Positions 22,671-30,309 of a stretch of 64,000 bases of DNA are shown in pieces (positions within the stretch are counted from its first letter, which is position 1; every line of letters begins with the position of its first letter). Origin of the DNA: Micromonospora chalcea (lineage in GTDB: Bacteria; Actinomycetota; Actinomycetes; Mycobacteriales; Micromonosporaceae); NCBI RefSeq assembly GCF_002926165.1, contig NZ_MAGP01000154.1, positions 1 to 64,000 of the forward strand, in the 5' to 3' direction. The notes beneath the pieces are model-generated. The model was not told the origin of the DNA. It saw only the letters and a list, made by a program, of their open reading frames with translations, and did no database searches. Made by a program: the position numbers and the translations under genes.

Positions 22671-25600
22671 ATGAGCGCCGTGCTCACCCCCGCCCGCGAC
22701 CTGCTGGCCGCCCTCGATCCGCTGTCCCACCGCGACCGGACGCGGCGCCTCGTGGCGTGGGCACGCACCGCGCCCAACCGGGCACAGGTCTGTGCCGACC
22801 TGCGCCGGCACGGACCCTACGAGCGGCGTCTCGCGCTGCTCGCCGCGCTGGCGACCCGGGACACCGCGGCCGTCCTGGCCGCGACGTCCGACAGGGATCC
22901 GTCGATCGCCGCCACCGCGCTGACCGCCGCCGTGCGGGCCGGCGTGACGCCCGCCGACCTGACCGACCGGCCGGCGGCCACCCGCCGGCGGGTCTACCGG
23001 GCGCTGCGCCGCCGCCCGGCGCCGGTCCTCGCCGACACGCTGATCACCACGGTCCGCGACCGGTTCGGCGACCACGAGGCAGTCGCGCTGCTGCCGGCCT
23101 GCGGCGCCGAGACGGTACGCGCCCTGCTGCCCGACCTGGAACACGCGCTGAACCCGGAACGGCTGATGCGCCGGCACGCCGACATCGTGCTCGCACGGGC
23201 CGGCGAGCGGCTGGCCACGGCCCCGCCCGAGTCGCGCGGGCGGATCTGGGGCGAGGTCGCCGACGCGGTGCTGCGAGCTGATCCGGCGCGGGCGCTGGAC
23301 CTGCTCGACGCGTACGCGCCCGAGGATTCACTGCCCGGCCCGCTCATCGCGTACGGGCGGCTCGCCGCGCACGACGCGAGCCGGGTCGTACGCCTGCTCA
23401 CGCCGCCGGGGCGCGCGGCCTGGCTGGCCCGGATCGCGCTGCCCCGGGCGCTGCTGCGCCGCCTCGCCGCGCTGCCCACCGGCGACCTGGTCCCGCTGGC
23501 CGCCCGGCTGCGGGAGCACGACCATGCGCTGGCCGCGTTGCTGCGCGCGGTCGCGCCGAGCCGCCGCGCCGAGCTGTACGACGCCGCGCTCGCCGACACC
23601 GACACCACGGCGCTGCTGCCCGGCGCCCAGGTGATGGAGGCGCTGCCGGCCGCGGTGCGGGCGCGCGAGGCGGCCCGGGTGCTGACCCTGCCGGCCGTCC
23701 GCGAGCGGGAGGAGCAGGTGCGGTTCTGGAGCGCGTACCTGCCGTGGCCGGCGGCGGCCGCGTCGGCGAGCGCGGCGCTGCGCTCGGGCGACGCGGACGA
23801 ACGGGCGGACGGCTGGCGGCTGCTGGTGGCGGCCGCGCGACGCTCCCGCGACCCGCGCACGGTGGCCCAGGTGGTGGTCCGGCTCGGCCGGCTGCGCAAC
23901 GAGCAGGACCCGGTACGCGCGGCCGCGCTCACCGCGCTCGCCACTGTGGCGCCGCTGCTCACCGCCACGACCGCGGGCGGGCTGACCGGGCTCACCACCG
24001 ACGTGGTCGACGCCCGGGACACCTCGGCGGCCACCACAAACGCGTTGAGCCGCCTCGCCGCCGAAACGCTCACGTACCACGTCGACGTGCCGGAACTGGC
24101 CGAGTGGGCGCTGCTCACCATCGACCTGGTGAGCAGCGACGCGAACGTGCCGATCCTGCACCGGCTCGACACGGTGCTGCGGCGCGGCCAGGAGACTGTG
24201 GTGTTCGGCCGGCTGCGCGACCGGCTCGAGTCCGGCATGACACGCGCGCGGTACGGGCTGCTGTTCGCGCTCACCCACGCGCTCGGCCGCCGCGCCTGGC
24301 GCCTGCCCGAGCTCCAGGACCTGCTGCGCCGGGCGATCGGGCCGGACACGCTGCCCCCGGTGGCCCGGACGGCGGTCGCGCTCTGGCTCGCCGACCCGCA
24401 TACCCGCGCACGGCGCGTCGAGGAGGTCCTCGACGTCGATGCCTCGGCGGTGGCGATCCACGAGGTGTGGACGACGATCTGCACGTCCCGCACCGACCTG
24501 CTCGACCGGGTGCTGGACCGGCCCCCGCGCGGCCGGTTCGTGGAGAAGGGAAAGCGGTGGGTGCCCGACACCGCGCCGCACGCCCGGCGATGGCTCCCCC
24601 GCCAGCAGGAACGCTTCGTGTCGCTGCAGGCGCGCGTCGTCGCCGACTCCGGTCACCGGGTGTGGCAGCGGGCGGCGGCGCACCACGCCGCCGCCGTGGT
24701 CGGCCCGGCCGGACGGGAGCTGGTGCTGCGCCACCTCGACGCGCCCGAGGTGCCGGTGGCCGAGGCGGCGCTCGGCGCGCTGGTCCGGACCGACCGGCCG
24801 GACGAGGCGTTCCCGGTGCTGCTCCGGTACGCCGACAGCGACCGGGCGCGCGTCGCGCTGTACGCCGCGGGGCGGGCCGCACGGCACGTCCCACCGGCCC
24901 GGCTCGCCGAACTGCTGGGCGGGGTGCTGACCGGCGCCGCGAAGGTCACCAGCCGCAAGGAGGCCGCCCGGCTCCTGGCCCGCTACGCGCCGGTGGACGT
25001 GCTGGCGACGCTCGCCGACACGTACGCCGACCCGGAGACGCACCGCGACGTGCGGGCGGCGATCGTCTCCGCCGCCCGGCAGCGGCTCGGGCCCGAGGCG
25101 AGCTGGACCGTGCTGCGGGCGGCGGTGCACGCCGGCCGCGAGGAGCGGCGGGCGGTGCTCGGCGCGTACCCGTCCGGGATCTCGGAGCGTCACCGCCGCG
25201 CCTACGCGGCGTTGCTCGTGGCGGCGTGCCGGGCCGAGGACCGGGAGGTCCGGCGGGCCGCGTTCGCCGCGCTCGGGGAATGGTGGCCGTGGCTGACCGA
25301 CGTCACCGACCTGGTCGTCGTCCGGCTCACCGACCCGGACGAGACGACGCCGAGCATCGGGGTGGCGAACCTGCTGCGAGCCGGTGGTGACACGGTCTTC
25401 CGGGCCGCGCTGGAGCGGCTGGTCCAGCGGGACGCGGCCGACGACGATCCGGGCGGTCCGGTGACCGACCGGCCCGCCCGGCGGCGGATCGAGCTGCTCG
25501 CGGTCGGTGCGGCTCTGTGGTCCGCCAGCCGGCCCGCCGGCGCCGACCGGGCCGGGCTGGTCGCGGCCGCGCGGTGGCTCGCCGGCCGGGACGGCTTCCT

Positions 25601-25943
25601 GGGTACGGCCACCCGGCTGCTCGTCGACCTCGGCCGGCTGGACAACCTGGACGAGGTCGCCGCGCTCTGCGCCGGCCGCCCGGTGGTAGCGGTCCGCACC
25701 GCCGAACACGTCGGCCACCGGCTGCGCGACCTGCGGCAGCGGCCCGACCCGGCGGTACTCGCCGACACGGTGGCCCACCTCGGCGGGCGCGGCGACCTCG
25801 CCGGTGGGCTGTTCGCGGTGGCGCTCGTCGCACACGGGTCGGAGTTCGGCTGGAAGACGCCGTGGCGGGACCTGCTGATCGGGTTGCGCCGCCATCCGGA
25901 CGCCGACGTGCGGGAGGCGGCGTACACGCTCGACATGAGCTGA
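22671..25943 (+). CDS. Very large HEAT-like helical-repeat protein
   Basis: 1090 residues, almost entirely Ala/Leu/Arg-rich helices arranged as HEAT-type repeats (for example YERRLALLAALATRDTAAVLA, VPVAEAALGALVRTDRPDEAFPVLLRY, REVRRAAFAALGEWW). There is no signal peptide, membrane helix or catalytic motif. Such solenoids usually act as scaffolds or peptide-binding surfaces. ATG 22629 with AGGA 8 bases upstream is an alternative start adding 14 residues. No partner is evident: the sulfotransferase is divergent and a VOC gene follows after 30 bases. Confidence 0.72.
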   Translation: MSAVLTPARDLLAALDPLSHRDRTRRLVAWARTAPNRAQVCADLRRHGPYERRLALLAALATRDTAAVLAATSDRDPSIAATALTAAVRAGVTPADLTDRPAATRRRVYRALRRRPAPVLADTLITTVRDRFGDHEAVALLPACGAETVRALLPDLEHALNPERLMRRHADIVLARAGERLATAPPESRGRIWGEVADAVLRADPARALDLLDAYAPEDSLPGPLIAYGRLAAHDASRVVRLLTPPGRAAWLARIALPRALLRRLAALPTGDLVPLAARLREHDHALAALLRAVAPSRRAELYDAALADTDTTALLPGAQVMEALPAAVRAREAARVLTLPAVREREEQVRFWSAYLPWPAAAASASAALRSGDADERADGWRLLVAAARRSRDPRTVAQVVVRLGRLRNEQDPVRAAALTALATVAPLLTATTAGGLTGLTTDVVDARDTSAATTNALSRLAAETLTYHVDVPELAEWALLTIDLVSSDANVPILHRLDTVLRRGQETVVFGRLRDRLESGMTRARYGLLFALTHALGRRAWRLPELQDLLRRAIGPDTLPPVARTAVALWLADPHTRARRVEEVLDVDASAVAIHEVWTTICTSRTDLLDRVLDRPPRGRFVEKGKRWVPDTAPHARRWLPRQQERFVSLQARVVADSGHRVWQRAAAHHAAAVVGPAGRELVLRHLDAPEVPVAEAALGALVRTDRPDEAFPVLLRYADSDRARVALYAAGRAARHVPPARLAELLGGVLTGAAKVTSRKEAARLLARYAPVDVLATLADTYADPETHRDVRAAIVSAARQRLGPEASWTVLRAAVHAGREERRAVLGAYPSGISERHRRAYAALLVAACRAEDREVRRAAFAALGEWWPWLTDVTDLVVVRLTDPDETTPSIGVANLLRAGGDTVFRAALERLVQRDAADDDPGGPVTDRPARRRIELLAVGAALWSASRPAGADRAGLVAAARWLAGRDGFLGTATRLLVDLGRLDNLDEVAALCAGRPVVAVRTAEHVGHRLRDLRQRPDPAVLADTVAHLGGRGDLAGGLFAVALVAHGSEFGWKTPWRDLLIGLRRHPDADVREAAYTLDMS

Positions 25944-25973
25944 CCAGGCCGGACGTCGCTCTATGCTCGGGGC

Positions 25974-26414
25974 GTGACGCTTCAGCGGATGGACCACGTC
26001 AGCGTCGTGGTGGACGACCTGCCGGCCGCGATCGCCTTCTTCACCGAACTCGGCATGGAGGTGGAGGGCGAGATGCCGGTCGAGGGGGCCTGGGTGGACC
26101 GGGTCAACGGCATCGACGGCGTGCGTGTCGACATCGCGATGATGCGGACGCCGGACGGCCACGGCAAGCTCGAACTGACGCGGTTCCGGGCGCCGGCACT
26201 CGTCGCCGCCGAACCGCCGGCCGCGCCGCCGAACACGCTCGGCCTGCGGTCGGTCATGTTCGCCGTGGACGACGTCGACGACACGGTGGCCCGGCTGCGG
26301 GCCCACGGCGGTGAGCTGATCGGTGAGGTGGCGGACTACGGGGACGTCTACCGGCTCTGCTACCTGCGCGGCCCGGCGGGCATCATCGTGGCGCTGGCCG
26401 AGCAGCTGAGCTGA
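25974..26414 (+). CDS. VOC/glyoxalase-family protein
   Basis: 146 residues, single VOC module: MDHVSVVVDDLPAAIAFFTELGMEVEG, KLELTRFRAP, LRSVMFAVDDVDDTVARLRAHGGELIG and YLRGPAGIIVALAEQL. His and Glu metal-ligand positions are present. GTG start; TATGCT (25962-25967) six bases before it fits a -10 of a leaderless message. Lyase, dioxygenase or resistance roles cannot be separated. Confidence 0.82.
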   Translation: MTLQRMDHVSVVVDDLPAAIAFFTELGMEVEGEMPVEGAWVDRVNGIDGVRVDIAMMRTPDGHGKLELTRFRAPALVAAEPPAAPPNTLGLRSVMFAVDDVDDTVARLRAHGGELIGEVADYGDVYRLCYLRGPAGIIVALAEQLS

Positions 26415-26417
26415 CGC

Positions 26418-27407
26418 CTACCGCGCGTCGACCGCGGCCAGCACCGTCATCGCCTCGCGTTCACGGACGGCCAGGTCGGCCAGGACCGCCGACGCGCGGG
26501 CCAGGTGGCCGGCGTCGCCGGTCCGCCCGGCGGTGGCGATGTGCTCGGCGACGGTGGTCCACAGCGGCGCGATGTCGGCGTACATCAGCTGCGCCCGGCG
26601 CAGGTGGGCGTCGCCGGTGACGGTGGCGGCCTCGGCGAGGAAGTCCCGGTACATGGCGCGGAACAGCGCGCCGCCGGTTCCGCCGCGTTCCATCAGCGTC
26701 GCGGCGAGCGGCAGGTCACGGGCCGGGTCGGCGGCGCGGTCCAGCCAGCGGGTCACCCGGGCGGCGGCGGTGGCGATCCCCCGGTGGCCGAGGTTGGCGA
26801 TCGGCGGGTCGAGGAACGCTGCGGCGTTGGCGCGTACCGCCGCGCGGATCGCCGTGCCCAGGTCCGGCGCGCCGCCGGGCGCGGTGAGCGTGTACGACAG
26901 GTGGCGCGCGGTCATCGGCCCCCGCGCGGCACGGGCCCGGGCCAGGCTGTCCAGCGTGGTGGTCACCGCGCCGCCCTGCTGGGCGGTGTCGACCAGGTGG
27001 GCGTGGGTGTCGTCGTAGCCGTAGATCGCGACGGTGTGCCCACCGAAGTGGACCCGGGTGGTGAAGTAGTCCAGGTGGTACGAGTCCAGTTGCAGGCCGA
27101 CCGGCTGCCCGGCGTCCAGCGCGTCGGTGACGTCGCGCCACGCCTTCGCCGCCGACGTCGTCTCCCGTACCCGAAGGTCCAGGCCGAGGCGGTCGGCGGC
27201 GGCGCGGGTCACGCACAGCGGCTTGGTGCGCCCGCCGAGGAACGGCACGTCCATGCTCTTGGCGTCCCAGTAGACGAAGCCGAGCCCCTCGCCGAGGCCG
27301 AACAGCATGGGCTCGGAGAGGTCCAGGCCCGCGTGCCGGGTCAGCACGCCGAGCGTGGTGGTCTCGCAGTGCACCCCGGCGCGAGGCGTCACGCCACTCA
27401 GGATCAC
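26418..27407 (-). CDS. BtrH-like protein with DUF4872-type C-terminus
   Basis: 329 residues. The N-terminal 140 residues follow the BtrH N-terminal domain: HCETTTLGVLTRHAGLDLSEPMLFGLGEGLGFVYW has the conserved Cys and GLGEGLGF, and LQLDSYHLDYF-THVHFGGHTV-like residues and VAIYGYDD supply the His. BtrH acts as an acyltransferase in butirosin biosynthesis. The C-terminal half, helical from LGTAIRAAVRANA onward, matches the usual DUF4872 partner domain. GTG start overlaps the upstream DUF3800-like stop by 4 bases, with AGGAGG as ribosome site. Confidence 0.82.
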   Translation of the reverse strand: MILSGVTPRAGVHCETTTLGVLTRHAGLDLSEPMLFGLGEGLGFVYWDAKSMDVPFLGGRTKPLCVTRAAADRLGLDLRVRETTSAAKAWRDVTDALDAGQPVGLQLDSYHLDYFTTRVHFGGHTVAIYGYDDTHAHLVDTAQQGGAVTTTLDSLARARAARGPMTARHLSYTLTAPGGAPDLGTAIRAAVRANAAAFLDPPIANLGHRGIATAAARVTRWLDRAADPARDLPLAATLMERGGTGGALFRAMYRDFLAEAATVTGDAHLRRAQLMYADIAPLWTTVAEHIATAGRTGDAGHLARASAVLADLAVREREAMTVLAAVDAR

Positions 27408-28531
27408 GTCGCCTCCTGTTCCGCCGGCACGGCTGCGGCGTTCGCGCCGGGCGGGGACAGCAGCGGGCGCAGCGGCCCGTCGCCGGGCATCCGGCGAGCC
27501 ACGCCGGCGAGCAGGTCGGCGGCCTGGACGCGCGGGTCGTCGCGCGAGTCGGTCATCACCAGCCCGGCCAGCGGCGACGGGCCGGCCGGGTCGCTGGCGG
27601 CCAGCGCCGCCTGGAGTCGGCGCAGCCGGTCCTCGGTGAGCGCGCTCTGCTCGTCGTGGATCACCAGCACCCGCCGCCGGCCGGCGCTCCAGTGCAGGAC
27701 GGTCTCGGCCAGCGCCGGCAGCAGCGGCTCCAGCGGTGGCGGAATCGTCCGGTCACCCGCGTACAACCGGGCCTGCACCGCTGCCACGCGGGCCGGGTCG
27801 AGCGCGTCGAGGATCGCGCCGGCCCGCGTGTCGCCGACGTGGCGCCGCAGCACGTCGCGCGCGGCGAAGAACCGCTCGACGCTCCGGTCGTCCGCGCGGT
27901 CCCGCCGCTTGGTGCGCAGCATCTCGACCACTGCGGCGAGGAAGGCCGCCCAGTCGGGCCCGGCCGCCCGCCCGGCCCGGTGCAGCGCCGCCGCGGCCGG
28001 ACGCGGGTCACCGGCGAGGCGAGTGCCCGCCGCGTACGAGGGCTCGGCCAGCAGCAGGTCGACGACCCGGGTGGCGAGGAAGAACTCCTTGTCGACGAGG
28101 TGCACGTGCGCCCGGCCGCGCAGCGCGGACAGGAACCACTGCACCGCCTCGGCGGCTTCGCGGCGGCGCAGGAACTGCCGGGACTTGACCTCGTCGGGCG
28201 AGAACCGGAACCCGGACCGCAGCGTACGGATCAGCTCGGCGGCTTCGTCGCGGCCCAGGTCGACGCTGGCGTGGACGATCACCGGGGTGGCCGGGTCGAG
28301 CAGGTTGGTGCCGGAGAAGCCGGACTCGTCGCAGGCGATCTCCCGCACCGCGCCGGTCAGCGCCTCGCCGGGTGGCAGCCCGCCCTGAAGCGGCAGCCTC
28401 GCACCCGTCGAACCGGCCATGCCGACATGCTCGCCGACCTGGCGCGCCGGGGCCAGCCGATTCGGCGACGCCGGGACGGGAGCAGCCCGGTCGGCGGCGT
28501 CGAGCGCCTCCCGGAACGTCTCCCGATCCAC
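27404..28531 (-). CDS. DUF3800-like (RNase H-fold) protein
   Basis: 375 residues. REIACDESGFSGTNLLD near residue 63 is the first acidic motif of DUF3800 proteins. The last is LVMTDSRDDPRVQAADLLAGVARR near 335, with the QxAD signature; together they suggest a metal-dependent RNase H-like fold. About 60 N-terminal residues precede the core. DUF3800 proteins occur in defence and mobile contexts, but here the gene is coupled to a BtrH-like enzyme, so a shared metabolic role is equally possible. GTG start. Confidence 0.65.
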   Translation of the reverse strand: MDRETFREALDAADRAAPVPASPNRLAPARQVGEHVGMAGSTGARLPLQGGLPPGEALTGAVREIACDESGFSGTNLLDPATPVIVHASVDLGRDEAAELIRTLRSGFRFSPDEVKSRQFLRRREAAEAVQWFLSALRGRAHVHLVDKEFFLATRVVDLLLAEPSYAAGTRLAGDPRPAAAALHRAGRAAGPDWAAFLAAVVEMLRTKRRDRADDRSVERFFAARDVLRRHVGDTRAGAILDALDPARVAAVQARLYAGDRTIPPPLEPLLPALAETVLHWSAGRRRVLVIHDEQSALTEDRLRRLQAALAASDPAGPSPLAGLVMTDSRDDPRVQAADLLAGVARRMPGDGPLRPLLSPPGANAAAVPAEQEAT

Positions 28532-28562
28532 GGCGGGACCGTACGCCGCCCCACCGACAAGC

Positions 28563-28592
28563 TGTCAGCGGCCGTGTCAGCGCCGTGTCAGG
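28563..28592 (+). promoter_or_regulatory. Three SARP-like direct repeats
   Basis: TGTCAG starts at 28563, 28575 and 28586, that is at 12- and 11-base steps, followed 10 bases later by TACGGC as possible -10. Direct heptamers at helical-turn spacing next to a -10 are the hallmark of SARP/AfsR binding. They lie just before the ABC exporter that adjoins the AfsR-type gene. Confidence 0.65.
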
Positions 28593-28624
28593 GCGGTGGC
28601 GGTACGGCCGCCCATGGTGGTCGC

Positions 28625-29566
28625 ATGACGAGTTCAGCGATAGCGGTCTCCGGACTGCGCAAGGCGTACAAGGACCGGGTGGTGCTCGACGGCATCGACC
28701 TGGACGTCCCCGCCGGCACGATCTTCTCCCTCCTCGGCCCGAACGGGGCCGGCAAGACGACTGCCATCAACATCCTGACCACGCTGATCCGCGCCGACGC
28801 CGGATCGGTGCGGGTCGCCGGGCACGACGTGGTCACCGAGGCCAGGGCGGTACGCGCGGCGATCGGCGTGACCGGGCAGTTCGCGGCGGTGGACGAACTG
28901 CTCACCGGGCGGGAGAACCTGCAACTGATGGTCGACCTCGGGCCGCGCAACCGGGTGACCGGCAAGCGGGTCGTCGCCGAACTGCTGGAACGGTTCGACC
29001 TGGTCGAGGCCGCCGACAAGCTGGTGTCGACGTACTCCGGGGGCATGCGCCGCAAACTGGACCTCGCGATGACGCTGGTCGGCGAGCCGCGGATCATCTT
29101 CCTGGACGAGCCGACGACCGGGCTGGACCCGCGCAGCCGCCGGACCATGTGGTCGATCATCAGGGAGCTGGTCGCCGGCGGCGTGACAGTCTTCCTCACC
29201 ACCCAGTACCTCGACGAGGCCGACCGCCTCGCCGACCGGATCGCGGTGCTCGACCAGGGCCGGCTGGTCGCCCAGGGCACGCCGGAGGAGCTGAAGCGCC
29301 GGATCCCCGGCACGCACGTGCGGTTGCGGTTCGGCACCGGCGCCGAACTGGACGCGGCGGCGCTGGTGCTGCCCGAGGCGGTACGCGACGAGGAGGCGCT
29401 GGCCCTGCGCGTGCCCACCGACGGCGGATCCGCGGCGCTGCGCGCCCTGCTCGACCGGCTCGACGCGCACGCGATCAGCGCCGACGACCTGTCCGTCCAG
29501 ACCCCCGACCTCGACGACGTCTTCCTGGCCCTGACGGGCCGTACCCCGGAGGTGGCCGCCAAATGA
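28625..29566 (+). CDS. DrrA-type ABC exporter ATP-binding protein
   Basis: 313 residues. Walker A is GPNGAGKTT (about residue 39), the ABC signature YSGGMRRKLDLAM, and Walker B IIFLDEPTTGLDPRSR. The C-terminal extension LALTGRTPE is the DrrA-specific end (daunorubicin-resistance type). It powers export with the DrrB-type permease that follows with an ATGA overlap. Drug or lipid-like substrates are typical of the family. Likely controlled by the neighbouring AfsR-type regulator. Confidence 0.92.
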   Translation: MTSSAIAVSGLRKAYKDRVVLDGIDLDVPAGTIFSLLGPNGAGKTTAINILTTLIRADAGSVRVAGHDVVTEARAVRAAIGVTGQFAAVDELLTGRENLQLMVDLGPRNRVTGKRVVAELLERFDLVEAADKLVSTYSGGMRRKLDLAMTLVGEPRIIFLDEPTTGLDPRSRRTMWSIIRELVAGGVTVFLTTQYLDEADRLADRIAVLDQGRLVAQGTPEELKRRIPGTHVRLRFGTGAELDAAALVLPEAVRDEEALALRVPTDGGSAALRALLDRLDAHAISADDLSVQTPDLDDVFLALTGRTPEVAAK

Positions 29567-30309
29567 GCCGCAACCACTCGGTCGTCATGCTGCGCCGCAA
29601 CCTGACGCACCTGCGCCGCAACCCGACCTCGGTGTTCAACGCCGTGCTGATGCCGATCATCGTGATGCTGATGTTCGTCTACATGCTCGGCGACGCGTTC
29701 TCCGTCGGCGTCGACTACGTCGACTACGCGACGCCGGGCCTGATGCTGCTGGCGGTCTGCTACGGCCTCGGCGGCACCGCGACGTCGGTGAACTCCGACA
29801 TGACCAAGGGCATCATCAACCGGTTCAAGGTCATGCACGTGTCCCGGGGCGCGGTGCTGACCGGCCACGTCGTGGCCACCGTGCTGACGAACGTCCTCGC
29901 GGTCGCGGCCCTGGTCGGGGTGGCGTTCCTGCTCGGCTTCCGCCCGGCCGCCGAGCCGCTGCACTGGCTCGGTGCGGCCGGCGTGGTGGTGCTGCTCAGC
30001 GTCGCGGTCAGCTGGTTCACCGTCGCGCTGGGCCTGTTCGCCAAGTCGCCGGAGTCGGCGGGCATGGCCTCCGTGCCGCTGGTCCTGCTGCCGTTCTTCA
30101 GCAGCGCGATCGTGCCCGCCGACAAGATGGGGCCGGGCCTGCGGCAGTTCGCCGAGTACCAGCCGTTCACGCCGATCATCGAGACGCTGCGCGGCCTGCT
30201 CGAGGGCGCGCCGTCGGCCGGCGACGTGATCCCCGCGCTCGCCTGGTGCGCCGGCATCGCTGTGGTCGGCTACCTGTGGGCGCGGTCCACGTTCACGAAG
30301 CGAGCGTGA
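29563..30309 (+). CDS. DrrB-type ABC-2 permease
   Basis: 248 residues, six membrane helices of the ABC-2 family (VFNAVLMPIIVMLMFVYML; PGLMLLAVCYGLGGTATS; VVATVLTNVLAVAALVGVAFLLG; AAGVVVLLSVAVSWFTVALGLFA; AGMASVPLVLLPFFSSAIVP; ALAWCAGIAVVGYLW). FTPIIETLRGLL is the conserved C-terminal loop. It is the partner of the DrrA-type ATPase. The 3' end overlaps the convergent AfsR-type gene by 17 bases. Confidence 0.92.
   Translation: MSRNHSVVMLRRNLTHLRRNPTSVFNAVLMPIIVMLMFVYMLGDAFSVGVDYVDYATPGLMLLAVCYGLGGTATSVNSDMTKGIINRFKVMHVSRGAVLTGHVVATVLTNVLAVAALVGVAFLLGFRPAAEPLHWLGAAGVVVLLSVAVSWFTVALGLFAKSPESAGMASVPLVLLPFFSSAIVPADKMGPGLRQFAEYQPFTPIIETLRGLLEGAPSAGDVIPALAWCAGIAVVGYLWARSTFTKRA

Noticed and set aside
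23328..26306. 992-residue open frame on the minus strand
   Set aside because: It lies opposite the helical-repeat gene; composition is Arg/Gly/Pro/His low-complexity as expected from GC-rich antisense, with no ribosome site or domain.
27404..28531. Sir2-type deacetylase or phage protein interpretation of the DUF3800-like gene
   Set aside because: No GAGxS or NAD-binding motif; DES and QxAD motifs fit the DUF3800 fold better.
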